Shown here piece after piece: positions 18,101 to 26,492 of a DNA stretch of 64,000 nucleotides. The notes under the pieces were generated by a model. That model was not told where the DNA came from. It ran no database searches and was given only the letters and a program-made list of their open reading frames with translations. A program made the translations under genes and the position numbers. Source of the DNA: Gammaproteobacteria bacterium HGW-Gammaproteobacteria-2 (GTDB taxonomy: Bacteria; Pseudomonadota; Gammaproteobacteria; Xanthomonadales; Xanthomonadaceae); NCBI GenBank assembly GCA_002840015.1, contig PGZE01000024.1, positions 1 through 64,000 of the forward strand. The letters run 5' to 3'. Every line of letters begins with the position of its first letter. Within the stretch, counting starts at the first letter, position 1.

Positions 18101-18866
18101 CCACATCAAGGCCGTTATTGGGCTCGTTGTCGCCGTTGCCGGTAGTGAAGTCGTAGACACCAATCAGCTTGTTGTTGCACGTCGACCCACCGGCACAAAG
18201 GGTGCCGAGAAAGTTTCCGCTACCACGCGGGTTGCTGATCGGCACCCCGCCACTGGTGGCAGCGAACATCGGATGGCTGGCATTGACGCCGGTATCGATG
18301 ACGCCAACGACCACACCCTCGCCACGCGACTGCACGCCCGCCGCGCCACTCCATACGTGATCGGCCTTGATCCAGCGCGGGCCGGCATCGGTCAGCGGCT
18401 TCGACACCCAGTTCGGGATGACGTTGGCAACACCCGGCATCTTCGCCAGCCGCGCCGCCTCATCCGCGCTCAGCTCCAGCGACACGCCGTTGAGGGCTGC
18501 CTCGTAGACGAAACCCGGCCGCAGCGGCCGCCCGAATTCGACCTCGGCGCGGGTCAGGCGCTCACTGCGCATGTCGGCAAGATACGCTGCATAGGCGCGC
18601 GAAGCCGGCGCATTGATGTCGAACCGGTCGGCGCCGGTAACCGCCGGGGTGGTGGCGGCGAGGCTGACGCGGGCATCCTTGCTTGGCTTGCCGCCACGGA
18701 AGCTGGCGATAGCCGGCTCCGCGAACACCACGATCCAGGTGCTGCGGCCCTCGGCATCGGCCAGTGTCGCCGCAGCGCGTGGCGATTTTGCTGGCAGCGC
18801 TTGCCACGGCGACAACGCCAGGCCAGCAGCAATCGCCAATGTCAACAGGTGGTTGGGCTTGATCAT
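15144..18866 (-). CDS. subtilisin-like (S8) secreted serine peptidase, C-terminally frameshifted
   Basis: A 1240-residue exported protease. A signal peptide (about 1-26) is followed by an inhibitor I9-like propeptide (about 40-150) and the S8 catalytic domain with D191 (VIDTGVN), H258 (DGHGSHTAS), oxyanion N363 (SAGNDG) and S601 (GTSMSSPH). A PA domain is inserted at about 430-540. Fibronectin-like and PPC-like beta domains follow from about 690. The last 18 residues (after TPTWYFGQGDAP) are out-of-frame nonsense: relative to the paralogue at 12426-14456, 43 nt are missing, so the final 180-residue domain is lost. The catalytic part is intact. The lost domain may be a secretion or anchoring module, so the protease may be active yet mislocalised. 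Confidence 0.85.
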   Translation of the reverse strand: MIKPNHLLTLAIAAGLALSPWQALPAKSPRAAATLADAEGRSTWIVVFAEPAIASFRGGKPSKDARVSLAATTPAVTGADRFDINAPASRAYAAYLADMRSERLTRAEVEFGRPLRPGFVYEAALNGVSLELSADEAARLAKMPGVANVIPNWVSKPLTDAGPRWIKADHVWSGAAGVQSRGEGVVVGVIDTGVNASHPMFAATSGGVPISNPRGSGNFLGTLCAGGSTCNNKLIGVYDFTTGNGDNEPNNGLDVDGHGSHTASTAVGNPMAGTIDGPSGAVAVTFTGVAPRANLVTYKACEMESNCDGRWTLAAINRAVADGVDVINYSIGGGARNPWADGDAIAFRGAYDAGIVVVVSAGNDGPNPGTVGSPANAPWVLTAAAATHTRAIVNDLELSGGVGPLPGGGVLRGAGNTGTASSTGIFDLLRPSDFPLCGQGTNAEGAVPTGASKPVSWTSTRFTATQMVLCERGFYARVAKSNNVRLAGGGAMVLLNQPENGASVNSDPHSRPAVHLSSVDADALRAWVALGGSPKGRLTGSKLADDPSRADILADFSSRGPNPGDTVDIEAVLKPGLTAPGVSILAATATGTGVANLSGTSMSSPHIAGAAALIIGARSSQLSSKGPARVEQVVGALMTTARPSARDFDGVTPANPFQQGSGVVDLSAAVKAGLYFPIAAPAPNFQNFTSANPVLANGDPRKLNLPALVEPNCFETCQLKRRVVAYGAGGTWRVEVDTPSGLQVDVSPATFTLNAGAGQTLTVSLTVTDASIAGDWVHGAVRLVRVTADSVADARLPLSVKASIGNVPAAVTVQAADDAGFVDIPADGLLAMPNAGFLGTALAPATTTNVVMAEDPTNDNPYDDLNAGVIWRLVQVPPGPNGSPRTYRLLVDLNSSTANDMDLFIGQDGNANGGPGSDEELCASTSAGAAETCEVLIEHPGGSQNLVYWWLAQSWAASRDDLGNKQIDSARVDAFLLPLDPVAGGLVVTGPGQIDRLAPFTLRAAWNDPTFKVGQKRLAYAYIAPGGTPIGAVPVILDRGASPSAARALANGVDMPIAVGPGESMERIFFDVPPNAREVRFTSVGGNGFVDIYAAPSPTPTDNRTTINAAPPRSAAPFSALGGATSKTITISGSALTPGRWYLTPVGRQANNLGPQSVTLKATITQADPRPALRSGHYFDSRRIGSSSGMFLDFAGNQWFAVWYAYLEDGTPTWYFGQGDAPRWCGMATHRATSRSARCW

Positions 18867-19211
18867 GGTCTGTATGTCTCAGGCTGGGGAGATTCGCCAG
18901 GCTACGAAAAGAAAAAACATTCGCACACAGCGGCAACGGCTCTTCATGGTAGCTCAGCCGGAAGCACTTGGGCAGAGTGAGGGTGATGGATGGTTCACAG
19001 GTAATCGAGTCGCCCACTGATGCGCATAACAGTCGTCACCCTGTGGGTGATGCTTTCTTATGGGAGCCCACCCTGTGAGCGACTCGGCCACCGACTGCGC
19101 GAACACGCCATGACCTCCCACACATGACAAATGCTTCAACTCCGCGCAGAATTGCGGGTTATCACTGCGCGGCCGAATGTGGCCGGCATAACGCCATCCA
19201 GGGAGTCCTTC
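18867..19211. other. divergent intergenic region
   Basis: No gene is seen. It separates the S8 peptidase (-) from the M13 peptidase (+) and must hold both promoters, although none is clear. Near 19037-19085 it carries two copies of the CCCACAGGGTG-type palindromic motif in the CACCCTGTGGGTG and AGCCCACCCTGTGAGCGACTC forms. Confidence 0.5.
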
Positions 19212-21314
19212 GTGAATAACCGCTCGCCGATTCGTTCGATTCTCGCCGTTTCCGTCATGTTGGCACTGGCCGCCTGCTCCAAGGCGCCGGAACCGGCCGC
19301 AACCCCTGAGGCACCGGCCAAGCAACCGTTGGTCCTCGATCTGAAAACGCCGCTTAGCCAGTTCCGGGTCGCCGACCTCGACCCGAATACCCCGGCCTGC
19401 ACCGATCTCAACGGCTTCGCCAACAACACCTGGCTGGCAGCCAACCCGGTGCCGTCCGACCGCACCTCGTGGGGCAGCTTTGAGTTGTTGGCCGAGCGCT
19501 CGCTGGAAGTGCAGCGCGCCATTGTTGAACACGCTGCCGCCAACATGCCCGAAGCCGGTTCGATCGAAGCCAAGATTGGTGACCTGTGGGCCACCGGCAT
19601 GGACGAAGCGGCAATCAACGCCGCTGGCATCACTCCGATTCAGCCGCTGCTGGCCGAGGTCGAGGCCATCACCGACAGCGCCAGCCTCGCCGATTACCTG
19701 CGCAAGAGCTATGCCGATGGCAATGGCATGTTGTTCGGCTTCGGCCCGCAGGCCGATTTCAAGAACTCCGACATGAACATGGCCTATGCCACCCAGGGCG
19801 GCCTCGGCCTGCCTGACCGTGGTTATTACCTGGAAGACCGCGCCGATTACGTGAAGGCGCGTGAAGCCTATGTACTGTACATCGCCAATCTCCTCACGCT
19901 GGCCGGCGCCGGCCCGGAGGCCGCGCAACAACAAGCCACCAACATCATGGCGTTCGAAACCCGCCTGGCCAAGGTGTCGTTGTCGAGCGAAGAAATGTCG
20001 CGCGATGTCTCCAAGTTCTACAACCCGGTCACCGTGGCCGATGCCGACAAGCTGACCCCCAACTTCCCGTGGTCGCGTTTTTTTGAATCACAGGGCGTCG
20101 CACAACCGGAATTGTTCTCGCTGGCGCAGCCCGAGTTCCACGCTGAAGTCAGCGCGATGATGAGCGATACTGCGATCGCTACTTGGAAGAGCTATCTGCG
20201 CTTCCATACCGTTGATTCGGCAGCACCATTCCTGGCTGATGCCTTTGCCCAGGAGCGCTTCAATTTCTATAACAAAACCCTGCGCGGTCAGCAGGAGATG
20301 CAGCCGCGCTGGAAGCGGGTGCTCAACACCATCAACGGGCAAATGGGCGAAGCCCTTGGCCAGGCCTACGTTGATGTCACCTTCTCGCCGGAAGCCAAGG
20401 CGCAGGCTCAGCATCTGGTACACAATCTGAGCGAAGCGCTCAAGGCGCGCATCCAGAATCTGGCTTGGATGAGCGACGAAACCAAAACCAAGGCAATCGA
20501 AAAATGGGCCAGCTTCACGCCCAAGATCGGCTACCCGGACAAGTGGCGTGACTGGTCGGGCCTGAACACGGATCGCAGCAGTTACGTTGCCAACCTGCTC
20601 GCCGCCAGCCGTTTCAACTACCAGTTTGAGCTGAGCAAGATTGGCAAGCCGGTCGACAAGACCGAATGGGGCATGAGCCCGCAAACGGTGAATGCGTATT
20701 ACAACCCGCTGGCCAACGAGATCGTGTTCCCGGCAGCCATTCTGCAACCGCCATTCTTCGACCCGAATGCCGATGAGGCACTGAATTACGGCGGTATTGG
20801 CGCGGTGATCGGCCACGAAATGACCCACGGCTATGACGACCAGGGCAGCCGCTTCGATGCCAAGGGTAACTTCAGCAACTGGTGGACCGACGCCGACAGC
20901 AAGGGCTTTGGTGAGCGCACCGGCAAGTTGGTAGACCAGTTCAATCAATACGTCTCGGTAGACGATATTCACGTCAATGGCCGCCTCACCCTGGGCGAAA
21001 ACATCGCCGACCTCGGCGGCCTGTCGGTTGCCTACGACGCCCTGCAAAAGGCGTTGGCGGACAATCCCGAAGCCAATCGCGAGATCGATGGCTACAACCA
21101 GACGCAGCGCTTCTTCCTGAACTGGGCGGTAGTGTGGCGGCGCAACTTCAAGCCCGAAGAACTGAAAGTGCGCCTGACCACCGACCCGCATGCGCCGGCC
21201 AACTTCCGCGCCATCGGTGCACCCTCGAATATCCCGGCATTCGCTGAGGCATTCGAATGCAAGGCCGGTGATCCGATGGTGCGCGACGGCGACAGCCGCG
21301 TGGTGATCTGGTAG
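19212..21314 (+). CDS. M13 family zinc metallopeptidase lipoprotein
   Basis: A 700-residue neprilysin/PepO-type endopeptidase. The GTG at 19212 with GGAG upstream gives a lipoprotein signal (SVMLALAACS), lipidated at the Cys in LAAC, so it is held on an envelope membrane facing the periplasm or exterior. The zinc site is complete: H535, E536 and H539 (IGHEMTHGYDDQG) and E596 (LGENIADLGG). Substrate-binding NAYYNPLANEIVFPAAILQPPFF precedes it. It cleaves small peptides. It is divergent from an S8 protease, suggesting a local protein-scavenging locus, but no shared regulation can be shown. Confidence 0.9.
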   Translation: MNNRSPIRSILAVSVMLALAACSKAPEPAATPEAPAKQPLVLDLKTPLSQFRVADLDPNTPACTDLNGFANNTWLAANPVPSDRTSWGSFELLAERSLEVQRAIVEHAAANMPEAGSIEAKIGDLWATGMDEAAINAAGITPIQPLLAEVEAITDSASLADYLRKSYADGNGMLFGFGPQADFKNSDMNMAYATQGGLGLPDRGYYLEDRADYVKAREAYVLYIANLLTLAGAGPEAAQQQATNIMAFETRLAKVSLSSEEMSRDVSKFYNPVTVADADKLTPNFPWSRFFESQGVAQPELFSLAQPEFHAEVSAMMSDTAIATWKSYLRFHTVDSAAPFLADAFAQERFNFYNKTLRGQQEMQPRWKRVLNTINGQMGEALGQAYVDVTFSPEAKAQAQHLVHNLSEALKARIQNLAWMSDETKTKAIEKWASFTPKIGYPDKWRDWSGLNTDRSSYVANLLAASRFNYQFELSKIGKPVDKTEWGMSPQTVNAYYNPLANEIVFPAAILQPPFFDPNADEALNYGGIGAVIGHEMTHGYDDQGSRFDAKGNFSNWWTDADSKGFGERTGKLVDQFNQYVSVDDIHVNGRLTLGENIADLGGLSVAYDALQKALADNPEANREIDGYNQTQRFFLNWAVVWRRNFKPEELKVRLTTDPHAPANFRAIGAPSNIPAFAEAFECKAGDPMVRDGDSRVVIW

Positions 21315-21373
21315 GAGCGGCGAAGCGTTACGCTCGCCCTCAGGGCGGGCTCCAGGGGCAGATCACCGCATCC

Positions 21374-21438
21374 TGTGGGAGCGGGCCTCGCCCGCGAACG
21401 CTCTGGCGAGAAGCTTCGCGCGCTGGCGCGCTCCCACA
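21374..21438. repeat. REP pair (BIME-like)
   Basis: TGTGGGAGCGGGCCTCGCCC... (21374-21398) and, inverted, ...GCGCGCTCCCACA (21415-21438). Same family and layout as 4322-4385, here between the M13 peptidase and parC. Confidence 0.7.
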
Positions 21439-21509
21439 AACGCAACCCGCATTCGTATTGAGACAGGTAGAATTGCCCCCCTGTCTTCCACGTATCGACT
21501 GCGCAACAC

Positions 21510-23756
21510 ATGACCGACACCGCACGCCCCGCTTTTCACGGCTTTGAGCAGATTCCGCTGCGCGAATACGCCGAACGCGCCTATCTCGACTACTCGATGT
21601 ATGTGGTTCTCGATCGTGCCCTGCCCTTCATCGGCGACGGCCTCAAACCGGTGCAGCGACGCATCATCTACTCGATGAGCGAACTCGGCCTCAACGCCAG
21701 CGCCAAGCCGAAAAAATCGGCGCGTACCGTCGGCGACGTGATCGGCAAGTTCCACCCACACGGCGACAGTGCCTGCTACGAAGCCATGGTGTTGATGGCG
21801 CAGCCATTTTCGTATCGCTATCCGTTGATCGATGGCCAGGGCAACTTCGGCTCGTCCGACGACCCCAAAAGCTTCGCGGCGATGCGGTACACCGAATCCA
21901 AGCTGACCCCGATCGCCGAAGCGTTGCTGGGTGAACTGGCGCACGGCACCGCCGATTGGGTGCCCAACTTCGACGGCACCCTGGAAGAACCCTCGTGGTT
22001 GCCCGCACGTCTGCCGCATTTGCTGCTCAATGGCACCATGGGCATTGCGGTGGGCATGTCCACCGATGTGCCGCCGCACAATCTGCGCGAGGTGGTTAGC
22101 GCCTGCCTGCGCCTGCTCGATGACCCCGAAGCCAGCGTACGCGATCTGTGCGAGCACGTACGCGGCCCGGATTTTCCGAGTGCCGCCGAAATCATCACCC
22201 CGGCCAGGGACCTGCTGGCGATCTACGAAACCGGCAATGGCAGTTATCGCGCGCGCGCCACGTATACCCGCGAGAACGCCAACATCATCATCACCGCGCT
22301 GCCGTATCAGGTCAGCCCGAGCAAGGTGCTGGAGCAGATCGCGCAACAGATGCGGGCCAAGAAGCTGCCGTGGCTGGAAGACCTGCGCGACGAATCCGAC
22401 CACAGCACGCCGGTGCGCCTGGTGCTGGTGCCGCGTTCGAACCGGGTCGATGTCGAGCAGTTGATGGGGCATCTGTTCGCCACCACCGATCTGGAAAAGA
22501 GTTACCGGGTCAACCTCAATGTGATCGGCCTGGATGGCCGGCCGCAGGTGAAGAACCTCAAACTGCTGCTCAGTGAATGGCTGCGTTTTCGCACCGACAC
22601 CGTGCGCCGCCGCCTGAACCATCGGCTGGGCAAGGTCGAGCGCCGCCTGCACCTGCTCGATGGCCTGCTGATCGCGTTTCTCAACCTCGATGAAGTGATT
22701 CGCATCATCCGCAGTGAGGACGAGCCCAAGCCGGTGCTGATGGCGCGCTTCGGGCTGGATGATGTGCAGGCCGAATACATCCTGGAAACCAAGCTCAAGC
22801 AGTTGGCCCGTCTGGAAGAAATGCGTATCCGTGGTGAGCAGGATGAACTGGCGAAGGAGCGCGACAAGCTCCAGTCGATCCTGGCGTCGCCGGCCAAACT
22901 CAAGAAGCTGGTCAAGGACGAGTTGCAGGCGGACGCCAAAAAATTTGGTGACGAGCGCCGCTGCGTGCTGGTGGAGCGCGAGAGCGCGCAGGCGTTGTCC
23001 GACACCGAGTTGGTGCCGAGCGAACCAATCACCATCGTGCTGTCGCAAAAAGGCTGGATTCGCGCCGGCAAGGGCCATGATGTCGATGCCGCCGCGCTCA
23101 GTTACCGCGACGGTGACGCACTGCTGCACGCGGTGCGCGCCCGCACCACCATGCAGGCCGCCTTTCTCGACTCCACCGGCCGCGCCTATTCCACCCCAGC
23201 GCATACGCTGCCCTCGGCACGTGGCAATGGCGAGCCGCTGACCGGCCGCTTCACCCTGCCCTCTGGCGCCACCGTGGTCGGCATCGCCGCGGCCGAAGCC
23301 GATACCCGCTTGCTGCTGTGCAGCGATCATGGTTACGGGTTCATCACCCGTTTCGACAACTTCTGCAGCCGCAACAAGGCCGGCAAAACCCTGCTCAACC
23401 CGGGTACCGCGGGGGTGCTGGCACCAACCGTGGTGACCGATCCCGAACACGATCTGGTGGTGGCGATTACCAGTGCAGGCCATTTGCTGGCGTTCCCGAT
23501 CCGTGAACTGCCCGAGCTCGATCGCGGTAAAGGCAACAAGCTGATCCAGATCCCGCCGGCCAAACTCAAGAGCGGCGACGAATCGGTAATTGCGGTTGCC
23601 AGCGTACGGGACGGCGGCGAACTCACACTGTATTGCGGCCAGCGCAAACACATCCTGCCGTGGCGCGACCTGCAAGCCTATGTTGGCCAGCGTGCCAGCC
23701 GTGGCAACCTGCTGCCGCGCGGCTTTCAGCGGGTGGATCGGGTTGAGGCGAATTGA
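21510..23756 (+). CDS. parC: DNA topoisomerase IV subunit A
   Basis: The 748-residue ParC subunit cuts and rejoins DNA and, with ParE, unlinks daughter chromosomes. The N-terminal breakage domain has the catalytic Y127 (AAMRYTE). The quinolone-resistance region [13 protein letters not shown] has S87 and E91, matching susceptible-type E. coli S80 and E84. A coiled-coil tower (about 400-480) is followed by a C-terminal beta-pinwheel from about 500. The length matches ParC (about 750), not GyrA. ParE is not in this window. Confidence 0.95.
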   Translation: MTDTARPAFHGFEQIPLREYAERAYLDYSMYVVLDRALPFIGDGLKPVQRRIIYSMSELGLNASAKPKKSARTVGDVIGKFHPHGDSACYEAMVLMAQPFSYRYPLIDGQGNFGSSDDPKSFAAMRYTESKLTPIAEALLGELAHGTADWVPNFDGTLEEPSWLPARLPHLLLNGTMGIAVGMSTDVPPHNLREVVSACLRLLDDPEASVRDLCEHVRGPDFPSAAEIITPARDLLAIYETGNGSYRARATYTRENANIIITALPYQVSPSKVLEQIAQQMRAKKLPWLEDLRDESDHSTPVRLVLVPRSNRVDVEQLMGHLFATTDLEKSYRVNLNVIGLDGRPQVKNLKLLLSEWLRFRTDTVRRRLNHRLGKVERRLHLLDGLLIAFLNLDEVIRIIRSEDEPKPVLMARFGLDDVQAEYILETKLKQLARLEEMRIRGEQDELAKERDKLQSILASPAKLKKLVKDELQADAKKFGDERRCVLVERESAQALSDTELVPSEPITIVLSQKGWIRAGKGHDVDAAALSYRDGDALLHAVRARTTMQAAFLDSTGRAYSTPAHTLPSARGNGEPLTGRFTLPSGATVVGIAAAEADTRLLLCSDHGYGFITRFDNFCSRNKAGKTLLNPGTAGVLAPTVVTDPEHDLVVAITSAGHLLAFPIRELPELDRGKGNKLIQIPPAKLKSGDESVIAVASVRDGGELTLYCGQRKHILPWRDLQAYVGQRASRGNLLPRGFQRVDRVEAN

Positions 23757-23810
23757 GTTTTCGATCACGGCCAAGACCCAGCCTGCACGGATTTCCTGGC
23801 ACACATCCGT

Positions 23811-23894
23811 GTACTCTCGCCAAGATCGCCAAGCGCACCAAGGAAAGCAACAGACCAATGCGTTTCTTGGCGTTCTTGGCGTCTTGGCGAGGGT
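23811..23894. repeat. GCCAAG-type inverted repeat, gene-less copy
   Basis: TACTCTCGCCAAGATCGCCAAG... to GGAAAGC (23812-23848) faces its inverted form GCGTTTCTTGGCGTTCTTGG... to CGAGGGT (23860-23894), leaving an 11-nt centre. The same repeat flanks a gene remnant at 40748-41026. The rest of 23757-24006 shows no gene. Confidence 0.65.
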
Positions 23895-24006
23895 TGACCT
23901 TCTCTGCTCCCACACTCGCTGATGCGCAGGCATTTTCGCCAGCACCGGCACGCGAGGCATCATCTTGCGTACACTTCGGGGCTGCCACTGACCCGTGTTG
24001 CCCACC

Positions 24007-25119
24007 ATGACCGAGTTCATCCCGCCCGCCACCTGCTTTTTCTCGCTGCCAACGCCGTTCGCGATGAAACGCGGCGGCGCGCTGCACGGTGCGCGGCTGG
24101 CGTACGAGACCTGGGGTGAGCTCAATGCCCATGCCGACAACGCGATCCTGATCCTCACTGGGCTCTCGCCCAGTGCCCATGCCGCCGCCAACGCTGACGA
24201 TCCCAGCGACGGCTGGTGGCAAGCCATGCTCGGGCCGGGCAAGCCGATCGACACCAATCGCTGGTTTGTCATTTGTGCCAATGCGCTGGGCAGTTGCAAG
24301 GGTTCGACCGGGCCGGCATCGCGCAACCCCGATAGTGGCGAGTTGTATCGCCTGGCCTTTCCCGAACTGTCGATCGAAGACGGCGCCAGTGCGGCGCACG
24401 CGCTGGTTACCGGCCTCGGGATTAAACACCTGGCCTGCCTGATCGGCAATTCGATGGGTGGCATGGCGGCACTGGCCTACATCAACCGCTTTCCCAACCA
24501 TGCACGCAACCACATCAACATTTCCGGCAGTGCGCAGGCGTTGCCATTTTCGATTGCGATCCGGTCGTTGCAGCGCGAAGCGATCCGGCTCGATCCGAAC
24601 TGGAACGAAGGCAACTACGACGAAACGAGTTACCCGGAAAACGGCATGCGCATGGCGCGCAAGCTGGGCGTCATCACCTATCGCTCGGCGATGGAGTGGC
24701 ATGGCCGCTTCGGCCGCGTGCGCCTGGACAGCGAAGCGCGCGAGGACGATCCGTTTGGCATGGAGTTTCAGGTCGAGAGTTATCTGGAAGGCCATGCCCG
24801 GCGTTTTGTGCGCCAGTTCGACCCCAACTGCTATCTTTATCTCAGCCGTTCGATGGATTGGTTCGATCTCGGCGAATACGCCGGTGGCAATGTGTTGCGT
24901 GCGCTGGCGGGCCTGCACATCCGGCGCGCATTGGTGATCGGTGCGGAAACCGACATCCTGTTTCCGCTGGAACAACAGGAACAAATCGCCGAAGGACTGG
25001 TCGCAGGTGGTTGCAATGCCGAGTTCGTGGCCCTGCCCTCACCCCAGGGCCATGATGCGTTTCTGGTCGATATTGCACGCTTTGGGCCGGCGGTGGCCGA
25101 TTTTTTGGCTGATATCTGA
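24007..25119 (+). CDS. metX: MetX-family acyltransferase (serine/homoserine O-acyltransferase)
   Basis: A 370-residue alpha/beta-hydrolase of the MetX family. The nucleophile is S149 in IGNSMGGMAA; the acid and base are in GAETDILFP and QGHDAF near the C-terminus. Members acylate homoserine (methionine route) or, in many Xanthomonadales, serine with succinyl-CoA (a cysteine route). Which one applies here cannot be settled by eye. The ATG at 24007 starts the conserved N-terminus; no strong ribosome binding site is visible. A cysteine-dioxygenase-like gene follows by 55 nt on the same strand, which fits a place in sulfur amino-acid metabolism. Confidence 0.82.
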   Translation: MTEFIPPATCFFSLPTPFAMKRGGALHGARLAYETWGELNAHADNAILILTGLSPSAHAAANADDPSDGWWQAMLGPGKPIDTNRWFVICANALGSCKGSTGPASRNPDSGELYRLAFPELSIEDGASAAHALVTGLGIKHLACLIGNSMGGMAALAYINRFPNHARNHINISGSAQALPFSIAIRSLQREAIRLDPNWNEGNYDETSYPENGMRMARKLGVITYRSAMEWHGRFGRVRLDSEAREDDPFGMEFQVESYLEGHARRFVRQFDPNCYLYLSRSMDWFDLGEYAGGNVLRALAGLHIRRALVIGAETDILFPLEQQEQIAEGLVAGGCNAEFVALPSPQGHDAFLVDIARFGPAVADFLADI

Positions 25120-25174
25120 GCGCGTTACAATTAAATGACATTGCAAGCCTTTCTCAAAAATCGAGGTGTCGCCC

Positions 25175-25753
25175 ATGCTGACAATGGAGTTCCCCGGTTA
25201 CCGCAGGCTGATTGAGCGCATTGATGCTGCGGTCAACGCGAGCGAGGATTCCACCATCGCCAACGCGCTGCGCGAAGCCATGTGCGGGCTGATCCGCGAC
25301 CCGGAGGTGCGCTTGCCGGCCTGCGTGCTCGATCCGGTGGCGGGCCACTATGCCCGCCGCGAAATCTATCACAGCGAAGAACATGGCTACAGCGTGATCG
25401 CAATGACCTGGGGGCCGGGCCAGGGCACGCCGATCCACGATCACGCCGGCATGTGGTGCGTGGAAGGGGTGTGGCACGGCCAACTGGAAATCACCCAGTA
25501 TGAGTTTTTGGGTGAAAAGCCTGAAGGCTGCGCGTTCCGCGCCGCAGGCACCATCAATGCTGGTTTCGGCTCTGCCGGCAGCCTGATACCCCCCTACGAA
25601 TACCATGCCATCCGTAATCCCAGCAGCGATGCACCTGCGGTGTCTTTACATGTATACAAGGGCGAGATGCGCAGGTGCTCGGTATTTCAGCCGCTGCAAG
25701 GCGACTTGTATCGACGCGACACCCGCGAACTGGGCTTTGATCGCGCGCATTGA
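25175..25753 (+). CDS. cysteine dioxygenase type I family protein
   Basis: A 192-residue cupin enzyme that would oxidise a thiol such as cysteine to the sulfinate with a mononuclear iron. The iron ligands are H88 and H90 (TPIHDHAG) and H144 (YEYHAIRN). C95 sits five residues after the second-last ligand, the spacing of the cross-linked Cys93 in mammalian CDO; many bacterial homologues have Gly there. Cysteine or 3-mercaptopropionate could be the substrate. The ATG at 25175 has GAGG 8 nt upstream and is preferred to GTG at 25166. It lies behind the MetX-type gene and may balance the cysteine pool. Confidence 0.8.
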   Translation: MLTMEFPGYRRLIERIDAAVNASEDSTIANALREAMCGLIRDPEVRLPACVLDPVAGHYARREIYHSEEHGYSVIAMTWGPGQGTPIHDHAGMWCVEGVWHGQLEITQYEFLGEKPEGCAFRAAGTINAGFGSAGSLIPPYEYHAIRNPSSDAPAVSLHVYKGEMRRCSVFQPLQGDLYRRDTRELGFDRAH

Positions 25754-25800
25754 CAGCATCTCCTACCCATCAGCGCCCGTCGCCGGGTATGGAAGAACCA

Positions 25801-26117
25801 GGGGCGCCAAGAGCGCAAAGGAAAGCACGAAGCCGAGCCAGCAGAAGGGCGGGTAGCGCATGGCGAAACCCGACAGCCGCCCACCCAACGCGGTTATTTG
25901 TGTCTTTGCGCGTCCTTTGCGGACCCGAGTGCTTTTCCCGAGTCCCGGATTCGCAGGCTGCTGAGGCTACGTCTGCCAGCGTTCGCCGCGATGAGTTCTC
26001 CCTCACCGTCATTTCCGTGAAAGCTGGAATGACGAGTGAGCAGGGGCTTGCCACGCCCCAGCCACGCTACGCTATGGGCTCTCCTTTGCGAACTTGGCGT
26101 CCTTTGCGGACCATCTG
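25801..26117. repeat. GCCAAG-type repeat region without intact gene
   Basis: GGCGCCAAGAGCGCAAAGGAAAGC (25803-25826) faces CTCCTTTGCGAACTTGGCGTCC (26081-26102), with a further copy CTTTGCGCGTCCTTTGCGGAC at 25903-25923. A second hairpin family, CGTCATTTCC...GGAATGACG, lies at 26008-26034. No gene was seen in 25754-26180; it looks like degenerate repeat DNA. Confidence 0.5.
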
Positions 26118-26163
26118 CCTTACCCGAGCCCCAAGTTGTTCTGTACAGATTCGCGTACATCGC

Positions 26164-26169
26164 TATAAT
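26164..26169 (+). promoter_or_regulatory. -10 box of tRNA-Leu promoter
   Basis: A perfect TATAAT 12 nt before the tRNA-Leu 5' end. No -35 box at the standard spacing is convincing. Confidence 0.5.
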
Positions 26170-26180
26170 GTCGCCTCGCT

Positions 26181-26267
26181 GCCGGCGTGGCGGAATTGGT
26201 AGACGCGACGGACTCAAAATCCGTTTGTGGTGACACAGTGTGGGTTCGAGTCCCACCGCCGGTACCA
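26181..26267 (+). tRNA. tRNA-Leu (CAA)
   Basis: An 87-nt class II tRNA. The acceptor stem is GCCGGCG/CGCCGGT, the anticodon stem ACGGA/TCCGT holds loop CTCAAAA with anticodon CAA (codon UUG), a long variable arm follows, and the T loop is GTTCGAGTC. The 3' CCA is encoded. Confidence 0.95.
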
Positions 26268-26492
26268 GAGGCACTGCACTATGGCTTACGCCTTCAAAGC
26301 ACGCCATTGTTTCGGGCTGTTACCTTTGCCGGAATGGCACGCCGCCTGGCTTGGCGCGAGGTGCGTGTTGAAGCGCTCAGGGTGAACGGAACCTGTCGCC
26401 TCGGCTGCGGTCAATGACGTGCGACCGATCAGACTTGGCAACCAGGACAAGCGGCAGAGCGCCTGACCACTCACACCCCAACTGGCACCCTC

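Noticed and set aside
17322-18980. Plus-strand open frame of 552 codons
   Set aside because: It is antisense to the S8 peptidase catalytic domain, whose active-site motifs are plain on the minus strand.
21363-24464. Minus-strand open frame of 1033 codons
   Set aside because: It is antisense to parC and metX, both clear homologues. Its composition (Gln, His, Arg rich) is that of a shadow frame in GC-rich DNA.
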